Shown: positions 1 to 9,684 of the stretch, one piece after another
Layout of the letters: each line of letters opens with the position of its first letter
Position numbering within the stretch: the stretch's first letter is position 1
DNA from: Paracoccus subflavus
GTDB taxonomy: Bacteria > Pseudomonadota > Alphaproteobacteria > Rhodobacterales > Rhodobacteraceae
Length of the DNA: 64,000 nt
Assembly (NCBI RefSeq): GCF_004310345.1
Contig: NZ_SISK01000002.1
Span: forward strand, 248,001-312,000
Direction of reading: 5' to 3'
Program-made: the position numbers and the translations under genes
Notes under the pieces: model-generated
Databases searched by the model: none
What the model saw: only the letters and a program-made list of their open reading frames with translations
What the model was told of the DNA's origin: nothing

Positions 1-412
1 ATCCGGTAAAGATCCAGCCGCGCATCCAGTCCGACAGCACCAGCGCGGCCGCGACAGCCACGGCCCGGCGGGGGCCGGGCAAGGCCAGGCGCGCGGCCAG
101 CCCGGCGGGGATCGCCCAGAACAGCGCGCCTCCTGCAGCCAGCAGTACAAGGGCAAAGGGCGCCATCCAGCCATAAATATCAGGCTCGACCAGAAACGGC
201 TCGACGATCCAGTGCATCGACAGTCCAAACCAGCCCAGGCCACCCGCCAGCATCGGCCAGAATGCCCCCCTGGCGCCGGCCGCACGGGCCACCAGCAGCG
301 CCAGGGCCAAGGGCGTGGCGATCCAAAGGCCGAAGGGTGCCAACCCCAGGGCGGCGATCCCACCCAAGGCGAGATCAATCCCAAACTGCCGCAAGGACGA
401 ACGGCCGTTCAT
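1..412 (-). CDS. lnt: Apolipoprotein N-acyltransferase, N-terminal part
   Basis: Inner-membrane enzyme that adds the third acyl chain to the N-terminal cysteine of lipoproteins. Only the first ~137 residues are in the window; the gene runs off the left edge. The visible part is a series of hydrophobic segments with the family-like stretch HWIVEPFLVEPDIYGW near residues 67-82, before the catalytic nitrilase domain, which lies outside. The start is the ATG at 412, ten bases downstream of the helicase stop in the same direction, so the two may be co-transcribed. The call rests on the N-terminal membrane region alone, so it is good but not certain. Confidence 0.75.
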   Translation of the reverse strand, partial: MNGRSSLRQFGIDLALGGIAALGLAPFGLWIATPLALALLVARAAGARGAFWPMLAGGLGWFGLSMHWIVEPFLVEPDIYGWMAPFALVLLAAGGALFWAIPAGLAARLALPGPRRAVAVAAALVLSDWMRGWIFTG

Positions 413-421
413 GCCCGACGT

Positions 422-2449
422 TCAGGCGTCCGCGTCGGCGCTGACCTGCGGTTCGGCGGGGGCCTCGTCGGTCTTTTTCCGGCGGGTCCGCTTGGGTTTG
501 GGCGCGTCCTCGGGGGTTGGCTCGGCGGCCTCGTCCGGTTTCTTGCGGCGGGTGCGTTTCGGTTTTTCGGCCGGGGCGGATGCGTCAGGTACTGCTTCTG
601 CCTCGGTCTCTGCCTTCTTGCGCCGAGTGCGCTTCGGCTTGGGCGCTTTCTCCACCGTTTCCTGTGCAGGGGCTTCGACCGAGGATTCGGGCATGGCCTC
701 AGGTGCGGCATTTCCCGCAGGATCGGAAGCGGCGGTCTCCAGGGCAATGGATTCGTCCGGCAGCACGATGGGGGCGTCGGTCACCGCAGTTTCTGACGAG
801 GTGTCGGGCATCGCTTCGGACTTCTTGCGCCGGTTGCGTCCCCGCCGCGGCTTGTCGGCAAGAGTTTCGCCAGCCGGCACCGATTCGACCGGCTGTTCGG
901 GGGTTTCCCCGGAATCCCGAGCAATGGCTGCAAGCGCCGGGCGCAGTTCCACCAGCATGAATTCGGGAACATGATCGCCCATGCCCATGACCGCCGGGCC
1001 GCGAACCTCGTCCCGGCGCCCGCGCCGGTCGCGGGATGGATCGCGGCGATCCTCGCGCTTCTCCTCGCGGTATTCTTCTTTTGCGGGCTCGCGTCGTACG
1101 TCCTCGCGCCGTACTTCTTCCCGCCGTACGTCCTCGCGCCGGGCTTCCTCCCGGCGCGGCTCGGGCGCGCGATCCTCCCGGCGCGGCTCGGAAGCGCGAT
1201 CCTCTCGGCGTTCATCGTCGCGGCGCTGGCCGCGCTTTTTGTCGCGGCCATTGCGGCGGTCGTCGCGGCCTGCGCTGCGGTCGGTTTCGGACAAGGTGAA
1301 TCCCTCTGGCAAGGCGGTGCGCGGCAAGGTCTTTTTCACAAGATTTTCGATCGCCGCCAGATATTTCTCATCCGAGGGCGTGGCAATGCTGAAGGCGCTG
1401 CCCAGACGGCCCGCGCGACCGGTTCGGCCGATGCGGTGGACGTAATCCTCGGCATGGGACGGCAGGTCATAGTTGAAGACATGGCTGACTGCCGGAATGT
1501 CCAGGCCCCGCGCCGCCACGTCCGAGGCAATGAGCAGTTTCAGCGTGCCATCGCGGAAGCTGTCCAGCGTGCGGGTGCGGTGGCTCTGGTCCAGGTCGCC
1601 GTGGATCGGGGCGGCGTCATAGCCGTGCTTGGCCAGCGACTTGGCAACGATGTCCACATCCGTCTTGCGATTGCAGAAAATGATCGCGTTTTTCAGGCCC
1701 TCGCCCTCGGCGTCGATCAGCGCGCGCAGCAGGTCGCGTTTCTGCTTGGCCGCCATGTCGCGGCGGGTGGGCACCAGTTCGACCAGCTTCTGGGTGATCG
1801 TCTCGCTGGCTGTGGCTTGGCGCGCGACCTCGATCCGTTCGGGGGCGTGCAGGAAGGTATCGGTGATCCGCTCGATCTCGGGCGCCATGGTGGCGGAAAA
1901 GAACAACGTCTGGCGGGTAAAGGGGGTCAGTTGGAAGATGCGTTCGATGTCGGGAATAAAGCCCATGTCCAGCATCCGGTCGGCCTCGTCCACAACCATG
2001 ATCTGCACGCCGGTCAGCAACAGCTTGCCGCGTTCGAAATGATCCAGCAGGCGGCCGGGGGTGGCGATCAGCACATCGACGCCCCGGTCGATCAGCTTGT
2101 CCTGTTCGCCAAAGCTGACGCCGCCGATCAGCAGCGCCTTGGTCAGGCGGGTGTGCTTGGCATAGGTGTCGAAGTTTTCGGCCACCTGGGCCGCCAGTTC
2201 GCGCGTCGGGCACAGAACCAGCGACCGCGGCATGCGCGCACGCGCCCGTCCACGGCCCAGCAGCGTGATCATCGGCAACACAAAGCTGGCGGTCTTGCCG
2301 GTGCCCGTCTGCGCGATGCCCAGCACGTCGCGGCCTTCAAGCGCGGGGGGAATGGCGCCTGCCTGGATCGGCGTTGGCGTTTCGTACCCGGACTCGCCAA
2401 TGGCCTTCAATACGGCGGGGTCAAGCTTCAGATCGGAGAATTTCGTCAT
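422..2449 (-). CDS. rhlE: DEAD-box RNA helicase, RhlE type, with long basic tail
   Basis: ATP-dependent RNA helicase acting in ribosome assembly or RNA turnover. The core covers about residues 1-385: Q motif, motif I AQTGTGKT (46-53), motif II DEAD (154-157), SAT (185-187) and the HRIGRTGRAGR motif in the second RecA domain. At 675 residues it is far longer than a minimal RhlE. The rest is a low-complexity tail: first a run of Arg/Glu/Asp repeats (REDVRREEVRRED-like), then an acidic, Ala/Pro-rich linker with three copies of KPKRTRRKK near the C-terminus. Such tails usually bind RNA non-specifically. The DNA under the repeats is itself repetitive. The helicase call is firm; the RhlE subfamily is inferred from the core and length. 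Confidence 0.93.
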   Translation of the reverse strand: MTKFSDLKLDPAVLKAIGESGYETPTPIQAGAIPPALEGRDVLGIAQTGTGKTASFVLPMITLLGRGRARARMPRSLVLCPTRELAAQVAENFDTYAKHTRLTKALLIGGVSFGEQDKLIDRGVDVLIATPGRLLDHFERGKLLLTGVQIMVVDEADRMLDMGFIPDIERIFQLTPFTRQTLFFSATMAPEIERITDTFLHAPERIEVARQATASETITQKLVELVPTRRDMAAKQKRDLLRALIDAEGEGLKNAIIFCNRKTDVDIVAKSLAKHGYDAAPIHGDLDQSHRTRTLDSFRDGTLKLLIASDVAARGLDIPAVSHVFNYDLPSHAEDYVHRIGRTGRAGRLGSAFSIATPSDEKYLAAIENLVKKTLPRTALPEGFTLSETDRSAGRDDRRNGRDKKRGQRRDDERREDRASEPRREDRAPEPRREEARREDVRREEVRREDVRREPAKEEYREEKREDRRDPSRDRRGRRDEVRGPAVMGMGDHVPEFMLVELRPALAAIARDSGETPEQPVESVPAGETLADKPRRGRNRRKKSEAMPDTSSETAVTDAPIVLPDESIALETAASDPAGNAAPEAMPESSVEAPAQETVEKAPKPKRTRRKKAETEAEAVPDASAPAEKPKRTRRKKPDEAAEPTPEDAPKPKRTRRKKTDEAPAEPQVSADADA

Positions 2450-2721
2450 TCAGGGCTTTCCAAGAGATACGCGTCGATCCTTCGACGCCATGCGTTCCAT
2501 CGCCGCAAGACCCGGATGGCTGGTGCGGCCTGCAATGGGACGCAGACTCGCACGCCCCTTCAGTCGGCCCGCCGGATGCGAACCATGCATTGCGTTAGAC
2601 CAAGTGGACGGCCGCGTCAATGTTTCGGCCCGAAAACGTTGCGAAAAATGCCGGTTTCCGGGCTTTGTGTTGACCGAACCCCGCCCCAGGGGATAACCGG
2701 CAGCGGACAGTCAGGAAAGCG
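2450..2721. other. Intergenic region between divergent rhlE and argS
   Basis: 272 bp separating the minus-strand helicase from plus-strand argS, so it should hold both promoters. I see no convincing coding sequence, RNA gene or strong hairpin. A possible ribosome-binding stretch (AGGAAAGCG) lies just before the argS start at 2722. Confidence 0.5.
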
Positions 2722-4467
2722 ATGATGAACCTATTCACCGATCTGCGCGGCGTCGTTCTGGCCGCGTTGGAGCAAATGACGCAAGCGGGCGAACTGCCGC
2801 CGGGTCTGGATTTCGCCAATGTCGCGGTGGAACCGCCCCGCGATCCCGCCCATGGCGACATGGCGACCAATGCCGCGATGGTGCTGGCCAAGCCCGCCGG
2901 CATGAAGCCGCGTGACATCGCTGACAGGCTGGCGGGTCGTCTGACCGATCCGCGCATCAGCGCGGCCGAGGTCGCGGGACCGGGTTTCCTGAATTTGCGC
3001 CTGTCGCCCGCCGTCTGGCAGGACGTTGTTGCAACCGCCATCCGCGAGGGTGCGGAGTTCGGCCGGTCCGACATCGGCGCCGGGCAGCGGGTCAACGTGG
3101 AATTCGTCAGTGCCAACCCGACCGGCCCGATGCATGTGGGCCATGTCCGCGGCGCGGTCTTTGGCGACGCGCTGGCGAACCTGCTGGCCTTCTCGGGCCA
3201 TGACGTGACGCGCGAATACTATATCAACGACGGCGGCGCGCAGGTCGATGTGCTGGCCCGGTCCGCCTATGAGCGTTACCGCGAGGCCAATGGGCTGGAG
3301 CCCGAGATCCGCGAGGGGCTGTATCCCGGCGACTATCTGATCCCGGTGGGAGAGGCGCTGAAGGCGAAGTACGGCACCCGCCTGCTGGACTGCCCGGAAT
3401 CCGACTGGCTGGCCGAGGTCCGCGATTTCGCCACCGAGGCGATGATGGAAATGATCCGGCAGGATCTGGCGGTGCTGGGTGTGCGCATGGATGTCTATTC
3501 CAGCGAAAAGGCGCTTTACGGCACCGGCCGGATCGAGGCCGCGATCGAGAGATTGCGGTCCATGGACCTGATCTATCGCGGCGTGCTGGAACCGCCCAAG
3601 GGCAAGCTGCCCGAGGATTGGGAGGAACGCGAGCAACTGCTGTTCCGGTCCACCGCGCATGGCGACGACGTGGACAGGCCGATCCAGAAATCGGACGGGG
3701 CCTGGACCTATTTCGCGCCCGACATCGCCTATCACTGGGACAAGATCGACCGGGGGTTCGATGCGCTGATCGACGTGTTCGGCGCCGATCATGGGGGCTA
3801 TGTCAAGCGGATGCAGGCGGCGGTGGCGGCGCTGTCGAACGGGCGTGTGCCGCTGGACATCAAGCTGATCCAGTTGGTCAAGCTCTTCAAGAACGGCGAG
3901 CCGTTCAAGATGTCCAAGCGCGCAGGCACCTTCGTCACCCTGCGCGATGTGGTCGAGGAGGCGGGGGCCGATGTCACCCGCTTTATCATGCTGACGCGCA
4001 AGAACGACGCGGCGCTGGATTTCGATTTCGCGCGTGTGCTGGAACAATCCAAGGACAATCCCGTCTGGTATGTCCAGTATGCCAACGCGCGCGTGCATTC
4101 CGTGCTGCGCCGGGCGACCGAATCAGGCATCGACGTGGGTGATTCGTCTCTGGCCTGCGCGGATCTGACAGGTCTGTCGCACCCGGCGGAACTGGATCTG
4201 GCGCGAAAGGTCGCCGAATGGCCGCGCCTGGTGGAAAATGCGGCGCGCGCGCACGAACCGCACCGGGTCGCCTTTTTCCTCTACGAAATCGCGTCCGATC
4301 TGCATTCGTTATGGAATCGGGGCAATGACGAGGTTGCGCTGCGATTCGTCCAGAATGGCGATCCGGCCACGTCGCAAGCAAAAATTGCGCTGGTTCGTGC
4401 AGTTGGCGTTGTTATTTCAAGTGGCCTCGCTATTCTGGGTGTTACGCCGGTCAAGGAAATGCGCTGA
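2722..4467 (+). CDS. argS: Arginyl-tRNA synthetase
   Basis: Charges tRNA-Arg with arginine in the cytoplasm (class I aminoacyl-tRNA synthetase). At 581 residues it is of normal family length. It has the N-terminal Add1-type domain, the HIGH-type signature HVGH within [13 protein letters not shown] (about residues 132-144), the class I core, a KMSKR-type loop (FKMSKRAG, about 394-401) and the helical anticodon-binding domain. Two consecutive ATG codons (2722, 2725) could start it; the first is used. It leads a cluster with a SPOR protein, nagZ, scpA and scpB, an arrangement typical of Rhodobacteraceae. Confidence 0.97.
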   Translation: MMNLFTDLRGVVLAALEQMTQAGELPPGLDFANVAVEPPRDPAHGDMATNAAMVLAKPAGMKPRDIADRLAGRLTDPRISAAEVAGPGFLNLRLSPAVWQDVVATAIREGAEFGRSDIGAGQRVNVEFVSANPTGPMHVGHVRGAVFGDALANLLAFSGHDVTREYYINDGGAQVDVLARSAYERYREANGLEPEIREGLYPGDYLIPVGEALKAKYGTRLLDCPESDWLAEVRDFATEAMMEMIRQDLAVLGVRMDVYSSEKALYGTGRIEAAIERLRSMDLIYRGVLEPPKGKLPEDWEEREQLLFRSTAHGDDVDRPIQKSDGAWTYFAPDIAYHWDKIDRGFDALIDVFGADHGGYVKRMQAAVAALSNGRVPLDIKLIQLVKLFKNGEPFKMSKRAGTFVTLRDVVEEAGADVTRFIMLTRKNDAALDFDFARVLEQSKDNPVWYVQYANARVHSVLRRATESGIDVGDSSLACADLTGLSHPAELDLARKVAEWPRLVENAARAHEPHRVAFFLYEIASDLHSLWNRGNDEVALRFVQNGDPATSQAKIALVRAVGVVISSGLAILGVTPVKEMR

Positions 4468-4540
4468 TCTTACAAAGCGTCCCCGCCGGTCGGAACGGGC
4501 AGTCAAGTTCAGGCCGGATCAACCGGCAGGCAGGCAGGCT

Positions 4541-5674
4541 ATGGCAGTGATGGATTACCGCGAAGGCGGCTATGTGTTCTCGCGTCACAAGGTGAAGCGT
4601 GAATTTGCGTATGAAGGCGGCGGCCGGGACGACCGGGCGCAGGGCCACCCCCCCGGTTCTGCCGGGGATCAGCAGGGCGGCGGCGGTCTGACCGCGCGGT
4701 TCGCCCGATTGTCGCATTATCTGGGCGCGGTCGCCTCGGTGGCGCTGATGGTCGGACTGACGGTTTGGGGCTGGCAACTGGTATCGCGCGATGTGTCGGG
4801 CGTGCCGGTAATCCGGGCCATTGTGGGTGATGCGCGCACCACCCCCACCGAACCGGGGGGCGAACTGACCAGCTATACCGGCTATGCCGTGAACGATGTG
4901 GCCGAGGGTGCCGAAACGCAGCCGACCCAGCAGGTCGCCATTGCGCCCGCGCCTACCGGCCTGTCCGACGAGGACGTGGCCATGGGGCGGCTGGGGGCGA
5001 CCGCCCGCGAACCCGCCTCGACCTCTGAAGTGCCGCTGAGCTTTGCCGGAGATCCGATCGTTCCCCTGTCCGACAGCGAAGCCCGTTCCCTGGCCGAAGC
5101 GGAAGCTGCCGCCGCAGCCGAACGATTGGCCTTTGCAGACAGCACCGTGCAGAACGCGGCCATCAGCGATGCTCCGGCCAGCGAAGGTCCCGTGAACGAG
5201 GCGCTGACCGACGAGAACGGCGCCCCGGCCCAGGCCGCCGCCATTGCCGAGGCCCTGGTCCTGGCACAGGCCGAGGCCGATCCGGGCGTCCTGATAGCCT
5301 CGCCCCGCCCCGCCCCGCGCCCGCGCAGCATGCGCATCGCCTCGGCCGGAACCACCGCCACCGACGCCCGCCCGGTGGCTGCCGCCGAGGCCGCGCCCGA
5401 GGCTCGTCCCGCATCGGCCCCGGTGTCTCAGGCCAGCGGCCCGCAGGTGCAGCTTGGCGCCTTCGACAGCGACGCCATCGCGGCCGGCGAATGGAACCGG
5501 CTGATGAACAAGCATGTGGTCTTTGCCGGCAAGCAGCAGGTGATCCAACCGCATCAGTCGAATGGCCGCACCTTCTGGCGCCTGCGCGTCGCCGGATTTG
5601 GATCGCTGTCCGAGGCGCGTCAGTTCTGCGCCGCGCTGAAATCGGCGGGCACCGACTGCCTCGCCCTGAACTGA
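4541..5674 (+). CDS. SPOR-domain membrane protein
   Basis: Predicted bitopic inner-membrane protein of 377 residues that would bind denuded peptidoglycan at the septum. It has a short cytoplasmic N-terminus, one membrane segment (about 59-80), a long Ala/Pro/Glu-rich periplasmic linker, and a C-terminal SPOR domain (about 305-377, ending in the pattern WRLRVAGFGSLSEARQFC). The start is the ATG at 4541; the frame is open further upstream but that part overlaps argS. Its stop overlaps the nagZ start (TGATG), so the two are translationally coupled. A cell-division role is inferred from the domain. Confidence 0.88.
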   Translation: MAVMDYREGGYVFSRHKVKREFAYEGGGRDDRAQGHPPGSAGDQQGGGGLTARFARLSHYLGAVASVALMVGLTVWGWQLVSRDVSGVPVIRAIVGDARTTPTEPGGELTSYTGYAVNDVAEGAETQPTQQVAIAPAPTGLSDEDVAMGRLGATAREPASTSEVPLSFAGDPIVPLSDSEARSLAEAEAAAAAERLAFADSTVQNAAISDAPASEGPVNEALTDENGAPAQAAAIAEALVLAQAEADPGVLIASPRPAPRPRSMRIASAGTTATDARPVAAAEAAPEARPASAPVSQASGPQVQLGAFDSDAIAAGEWNRLMNKHVVFAGKQQVIQPHQSNGRTFWRLRVAGFGSLSEARQFCAALKSAGTDCLALN

Positions 5675-6666
5675 TGGCGTCGAACGCCACGATTGTGGGC
5701 GGCATCGCCGGGACGGAACTGACCCCAGCCGAGCGCGATTTCTTTCGCGCGGCGGACCCTTGGGGGTTCATCCTGTTCGGCCGCAACGTCGAGAGCCCCG
5801 ATCAGCTGCGCCGCTTGACGGGCGATCTGCGCGATGCGGTAGGCCGCGAGGCGGTTATCACCGTCGATCAGGAAGGCGGACGGGTGCAGCGTCTGCGCGG
5901 CCCTTACTGGAGCGACTGGCCCGCCCCGCTGGATCAGGCCGGGGCCGGGACACGCGCGATGTGGCTGCGCTATCATCTGATCGGGAGGGAGTTGCGCGAC
6001 GTGGGCATCGATTCGAACTGCGCCCCGACGCTGGACGTGGTGCAGGCCGAAACCCATCCCTTTCTGCGCAACCGGTGTCTGGGGGCCGACGCCGAAACCG
6101 TCGCCAGGCTTGGCCGCGCCGCTGCCGAGGGAATGATGTCCGCGGGTGTTTTGCCGGTGATGAAGCATCTGCCCGGCCATGGCCGGGCCGTGGCCGACAG
6201 CCATCATGACCTGCCCATCGTCACCGCCACAGTCGAGGATCTGGAGGCGGTGGACTTTGCCCCGTTCCGCGCGCTGAACGACCTGCCGATGGGCATGACC
6301 GCGCATATCCGCTTTGCCGAACTGGACGATGCTCCGGCAACGGCTTCGCCGACGCTGATCCGCCTGATCCGCGACCGGATCGGTTTCGGCGGACTGCTGA
6401 TGACCGACGACATCACCATGAGCGCCTTGTCGGGGACCCAGGCGGAACGCGCTGCGGCTGCGATCGCCGCAGGCTGCGATCTGGTGCTGCACTGCAACGG
6501 CACCCTTGCAGAGATGGAGGCCGTGATGGACGCGGCAGGATTCCTGTCGGCCCCGGCGCAGCGCCGGGCCGATGCCGCCCTGGCGCAGCGCGGGCCGCCG
6601 CCGCAGGATTCGGACCGCGCCGCCCTGATGGCGGAATGGCGCGGCCTGACCACAGCCCAGGTCTGA
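5674..6666 (+). CDS. nagZ: Beta-N-acetylhexosaminidase
   Basis: Glycoside hydrolase family 3 enzyme that removes N-acetylglucosamine from anhydromuropeptides during peptidoglycan recycling in the cytoplasm. At 330 residues it has normal length. It shows the NagZ signature KHLPGHGRAVADSHHDLP (about residues 164-181), with the His/Asp dyad loop, and LLMTDDITMSAL carrying the nucleophilic Asp. The ATG at 5674 overlaps the upstream stop by one base. Its position behind a SPOR protein groups two cell-wall functions. The call is firm. Confidence 0.95.
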   Translation: MASNATIVGGIAGTELTPAERDFFRAADPWGFILFGRNVESPDQLRRLTGDLRDAVGREAVITVDQEGGRVQRLRGPYWSDWPAPLDQAGAGTRAMWLRYHLIGRELRDVGIDSNCAPTLDVVQAETHPFLRNRCLGADAETVARLGRAAAEGMMSAGVLPVMKHLPGHGRAVADSHHDLPIVTATVEDLEAVDFAPFRALNDLPMGMTAHIRFAELDDAPATASPTLIRLIRDRIGFGGLLMTDDITMSALSGTQAERAAAAIAAGCDLVLHCNGTLAEMEAVMDAAGFLSAPAQRRADAALAQRGPPPQDSDRAALMAEWRGLTTAQV

Positions 6667-6801
6667 GGGCGCGGCCTTTTTCTCATGCACGTATCCGCGG
6701 GGAATCCTTGGGGCAGACAGCCCCTGCAATAGGCTGGGCCTCGCTTGACTTCGATCCTGTCCGGCCTGATCCTGCCGCGCCGACAGCAAAAAAGGAACCC
6801 C

Positions 6802-7623
6802 GTGGCCCGTCTGCCCGCCGATATCCCCTATCTGCGTCCGGTGCCCGATGCCGATACCGTTGCCCGGCGGCAAGCGGACGAATTGCTGATTGTCGATGTG
6901 GACGGCTACGAAGGGCCGCTGGATCTGCTGCTGACGCTGGCGCGCACGCAGAAAGTGGATCTGATGCGGATCTCGGTCCTGGAACTGGCGCAGCAGTATC
7001 TGGACTTTGTGGAACAGGCCCGGACCCTACGCATCGAACTGGCCGCAGATTACCTGGTGATGGCCGCCTGGCTCGCGTTCCTGAAATCGCGCCTGCTGCT
7101 GCCTCCCGACCCTGAGACCGAAGGCCCCTCGGCCGAGGACATGGCAGCGCATCTGGCCTTTCAACTGGAGCGGCTGGGCGCGATGCGGCAGGCAGCGGCG
7201 CGATTGATGGGTTGCAACCGGCTGGGGATCGACCGGTTTGCGCGCGGGATGCCGGAAACCGTGGCACGGACACGGCGCATGGAATGGCAGGCAGGGCTGA
7301 TCGACCTGATGCGCGCCTATGCCCGGCTGAGGACGCGCGACGAATTCCGTCCCTATGCCTTCGACCGCCGCGATGTCTTCACGATGGAACAGGCCCTTGA
7401 CCGCCTGCGCGGTCTGGTGGGCGAGGCAGCGGACTGGACCGATCTGGCGGCCTATCTGCCCGATGGCTGGCAATCCCAGCCGGGGCGGCGCCGTTCGGCC
7501 ACGGCGGCGACCTTTGCCGCCTCGCTGGAACTTGCACGGCAAGGCCGGATCGAGCTACGACAGACCGATGCCTTTGCGCCGATCCGTCTTCGCCGCAAGC
7601 CGCTGGACAGCGACCCGCCGTGA
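6802..7623 (+). CDS. scpA: Segregation and condensation protein A
   Basis: Kleisin subunit that, with ScpB, bridges the SMC ATPase heads in chromosome condensation. It has the N-terminal kleisin signature DGYEGPLDLLLTLARTQKVD and a C-terminal winged-helix region. The GTG at 6802 is preferred because AAGGA sits six bases upstream; a TTG at 6745 in the same frame would add 19 residues but lacks a comparable site. From the GTG the protein is 273 residues, normal for the family. Its stop overlaps the scpB GTG by three bases. Confidence 0.92.
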   Translation: MARLPADIPYLRPVPDADTVARRQADELLIVDVDGYEGPLDLLLTLARTQKVDLMRISVLELAQQYLDFVEQARTLRIELAADYLVMAAWLAFLKSRLLLPPDPETEGPSAEDMAAHLAFQLERLGAMRQAAARLMGCNRLGIDRFARGMPETVARTRRMEWQAGLIDLMRAYARLRTRDEFRPYAFDRRDVFTMEQALDRLRGLVGEAADWTDLAAYLPDGWQSQPGRRRSATAATFAASLELARQGRIELRQTDAFAPIRLRRKPLDSDPP

Positions 7624-8285
7624 CAGATCCCGCCCCGCGCCCCGCCGATCACGCCCCGCCCCTGCCGCAGCAGATGCGCATGGTCGAGGCGATCCTGTTC
7701 GCATCGGGCCAGCCTGTGACCCTGCGCGAGATCGAAGCCCGCCTGCCGCCCGGCTGCGACCCCCTCGGGGCGGTCGAGGAACTGCGCCGCGCCTATGCCG
7801 GGCGCGGGGTGGTTCTGGAAAGGGTCGGCGACGGTTATGCCTTTCGCACCGCGCCAGACCTGTCCTTTCTGATGCAGGCCGAGACGGTCGAACAGCGCCG
7901 CTTGTCGCGCGCCGCCATCGAGACCCTGGCGATCATCGCTTATCACCAGCCCGTCACCCGCGCCGAGATCGAGGACATCCGCGGCGTCGCCGTCAACCGC
8001 GGCACGCTGGACCAGTTGATCGAGATGGGTTGGGTCCGTGTCGGCCGCCGCCGCATGACCCCCGGCCGGCCCGCGACCTTTGTGGTGACGGAAGTCTTTC
8101 TGGATCATTTCGGCCTGGAATCGGCCCGCGACTTGCCGGGCCTGGCCGAGTTGCGCGCCGCCGGCCTTCTGGATTCGCGCCCGGTCGCCCCCGGGCTGCA
8201 TATGCCTCTTGTTCCCGGGGACGGCGATGACGATATCGCTGTCGTTCACGATGCTTTTGACCTGTCCAAGGACGACCGACCATGA
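7620..8285 (+). CDS. scpB: Segregation and condensation protein B
   Basis: Partner of ScpA in the SMC-kleisin condensin complex. It is 221 residues with two winged-helix domains; the stretch RAAIETLAIIAYHQPVTRAEIEDIRG is diagnostic of ScpB. It starts at a GTG overlapping the scpA stop, so the two are coupled. The downstream small gene overlaps it by four bases (ATGA), extending the transcription unit. Confidence 0.94.
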   Translation: MTDPAPRPADHAPPLPQQMRMVEAILFASGQPVTLREIEARLPPGCDPLGAVEELRRAYAGRGVVLERVGDGYAFRTAPDLSFLMQAETVEQRRLSRAAIETLAIIAYHQPVTRAEIEDIRGVAVNRGTLDQLIEMGWVRVGRRRMTPGRPATFVVTEVFLDHFGLESARDLPGLAELRAAGLLDSRPVAPGLHMPLVPGDGDDDIAVVHDAFDLSKDDRP

Positions 8286-8485
8286 TTCTGAACCGGATCC
8301 TTTCCGCTCTGACCCACATGGTCGGCCGGCGCCTTCTGCATTGGGGCGTGAACAAGGGCATCGACCGGATCGCCAGGACCGGCGGCAAGCCCGCCAGTGT
8401 GTCCGCCAAGCAGGCCAAGGACATGCGCGCCGCCGTCAAGCGCGCCCGCCAGGCCGCCAGGCTGACCCGGCGCATCGGCCGCTGA
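8282..8485 (+). CDS. Small basic protein of unknown function
   Basis: 67-residue protein with 17 Arg or Lys residues. The N-terminal half is amphipathic (MILNRILSALTHMVGRRLL) and the C-terminal part is a basic helix rich in Ala, Arg and Lys. No domain is recognised. It overlaps scpB by an ATGA junction, so it is very probably translated from the scpAB message. The basic helix would suit nucleic-acid or membrane binding, but this is a guess. It could also be a lineage-specific gene merely riding on the operon. Confidence 0.7.
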   Translation: MILNRILSALTHMVGRRLLHWGVNKGIDRIARTGGKPASVSAKQAKDMRAAVKRARQAARLTRRIGR

Positions 8486-8524
8486 CGCATGGCCTTTGTC
8501 GCGCAGCCAGGCTAGGGCTGCACG

Positions 8525-9625
8525 ATGAACGAGACATTCGAGATTTTCCTGGTGGCGACGCCGGGGCTGGAGGCGCCCTTGGCGGCCGAGGCTGCGGAAC
8601 TGGGCTGGCAGCCGGTGGTGCAGCCGGGCGGGGTGACGATTGCCGGCGGCTGGCCCGATGTGTGGCGTGCGAACCTGTGGCTGCGCGGGGCGACCCGTGT
8701 GCTTGCCCGTGTCGGCAGCTTTCGCGCGCTGCATCTGGCGCAATTGGACAAGCGGGCGCGCCGGTTTCCCTGGGCATCGGTTCTGCGGCCCGATGTGGCG
8801 GTGCGGGTCGAAACCACCTGCAAGGGCAGCCGCATCTATCACGCGGGTGCCGCGACCCAGCGGATCGAACGCGCCATTGCCGAGGAACTGGGCGCACCGC
8901 TGGCCCCTGACGCCACCCTGGTCGTCAAGACGCGGATCGACGATGACCTGGTGACGATCAGCCTGGATACGACGGGCGAGTCCCTGCACAAGCGCGGCCA
9001 CAAGGAAGCCGTCGCCAAGGCCCCCATGCGCGAAACCATGGCCGCGATGTTCCTGCGCGACATGGGGTTCGACGGCAGCCAGACGGTGCTGGACCCGATG
9101 TGCGGGTCGGGCACCTTTGTCATCGAGGCCGCCGAGATCGCCGCCGGACTGGCCCCCGGCCGCAGCCGCAGTTTCGGGTTCCAGCAGCTTGCCAGCTTCG
9201 ATCCCGCAGCCTGGGAGGCGATGCGCCGGGCCGATACCCGGCATCCCGTATCGGCAAGGTTTCTTGGCAGCGACCGGGACGCGGGCGCCGTCCGCATGGC
9301 CCTGGCGAATGCCGAACGGGCCGGGGTGGCGGCCCTGACCGGATTCGAGTGCCGTGCAATCAAGGATCTGCAACCGCAGGATGGCCTGCCCGGCATTCTG
9401 ATCGTCAACCCGCCCTATGGCGCGCGCATTGGCAACAAGGGGCCGCTGTTCGGCCTGTACGCCGCCATGGGGCAGGTGTTTCGCGAACGGTTTTCCGGCT
9501 GGCAGGTGGGGATCGTCACGGGTGAGGGCGCCTTGGCCAAGGCGACGGGCCTGCCGCTGAAGGCCGGGCCGGTGGTGGCGCATGGCGGGCTGAAGGTGCG
9601 GTTGTGGCGGACGGGACCGCTGTAA
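8525..9625 (+). CDS. THUMP-domain rRNA methyltransferase, RlmL/YpsC type
   Basis: Class I S-adenosylmethionine methyltransferase that probably modifies guanine N2 of 23S rRNA. The N-terminal ~150 residues form a THUMP-type RNA-binding region; the UPF0020 catalytic domain follows with the SAM-binding motif LDPMCGSGTFVIEAA (about residues 188-202) and the catalytic IVNPPYGARIG motif (about 292-302). At 366 residues it corresponds to the N-terminal half of E. coli RlmKL, a form common in alphaproteobacteria. The target base is inferred from family only. Converges with the deaminase gene, 59 bases apart. Confidence 0.88.
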   Translation: MNETFEIFLVATPGLEAPLAAEAAELGWQPVVQPGGVTIAGGWPDVWRANLWLRGATRVLARVGSFRALHLAQLDKRARRFPWASVLRPDVAVRVETTCKGSRIYHAGAATQRIERAIAEELGAPLAPDATLVVKTRIDDDLVTISLDTTGESLHKRGHKEAVAKAPMRETMAAMFLRDMGFDGSQTVLDPMCGSGTFVIEAAEIAAGLAPGRSRSFGFQQLASFDPAAWEAMRRADTRHPVSARFLGSDRDAGAVRMALANAERAGVAALTGFECRAIKDLQPQDGLPGILIVNPPYGARIGNKGPLFGLYAAMGQVFRERFSGWQVGIVTGEGALAKATGLPLKAGPVVAHGGLKVRLWRTGPL

Positions 9626-9684
9626 CCCGCAAGCGCGGTGCTTGTCCCCCGATCCCCCGGTTCCTTTGACCAAGAAAAAGGGTG

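Noticed and set aside
971..2725. Long plus-strand open frame of 584 codons opposite the helicase
   Set aside because: Shadow of the high-GC minus-strand gene; the protein is compositionally odd and shows no domain.
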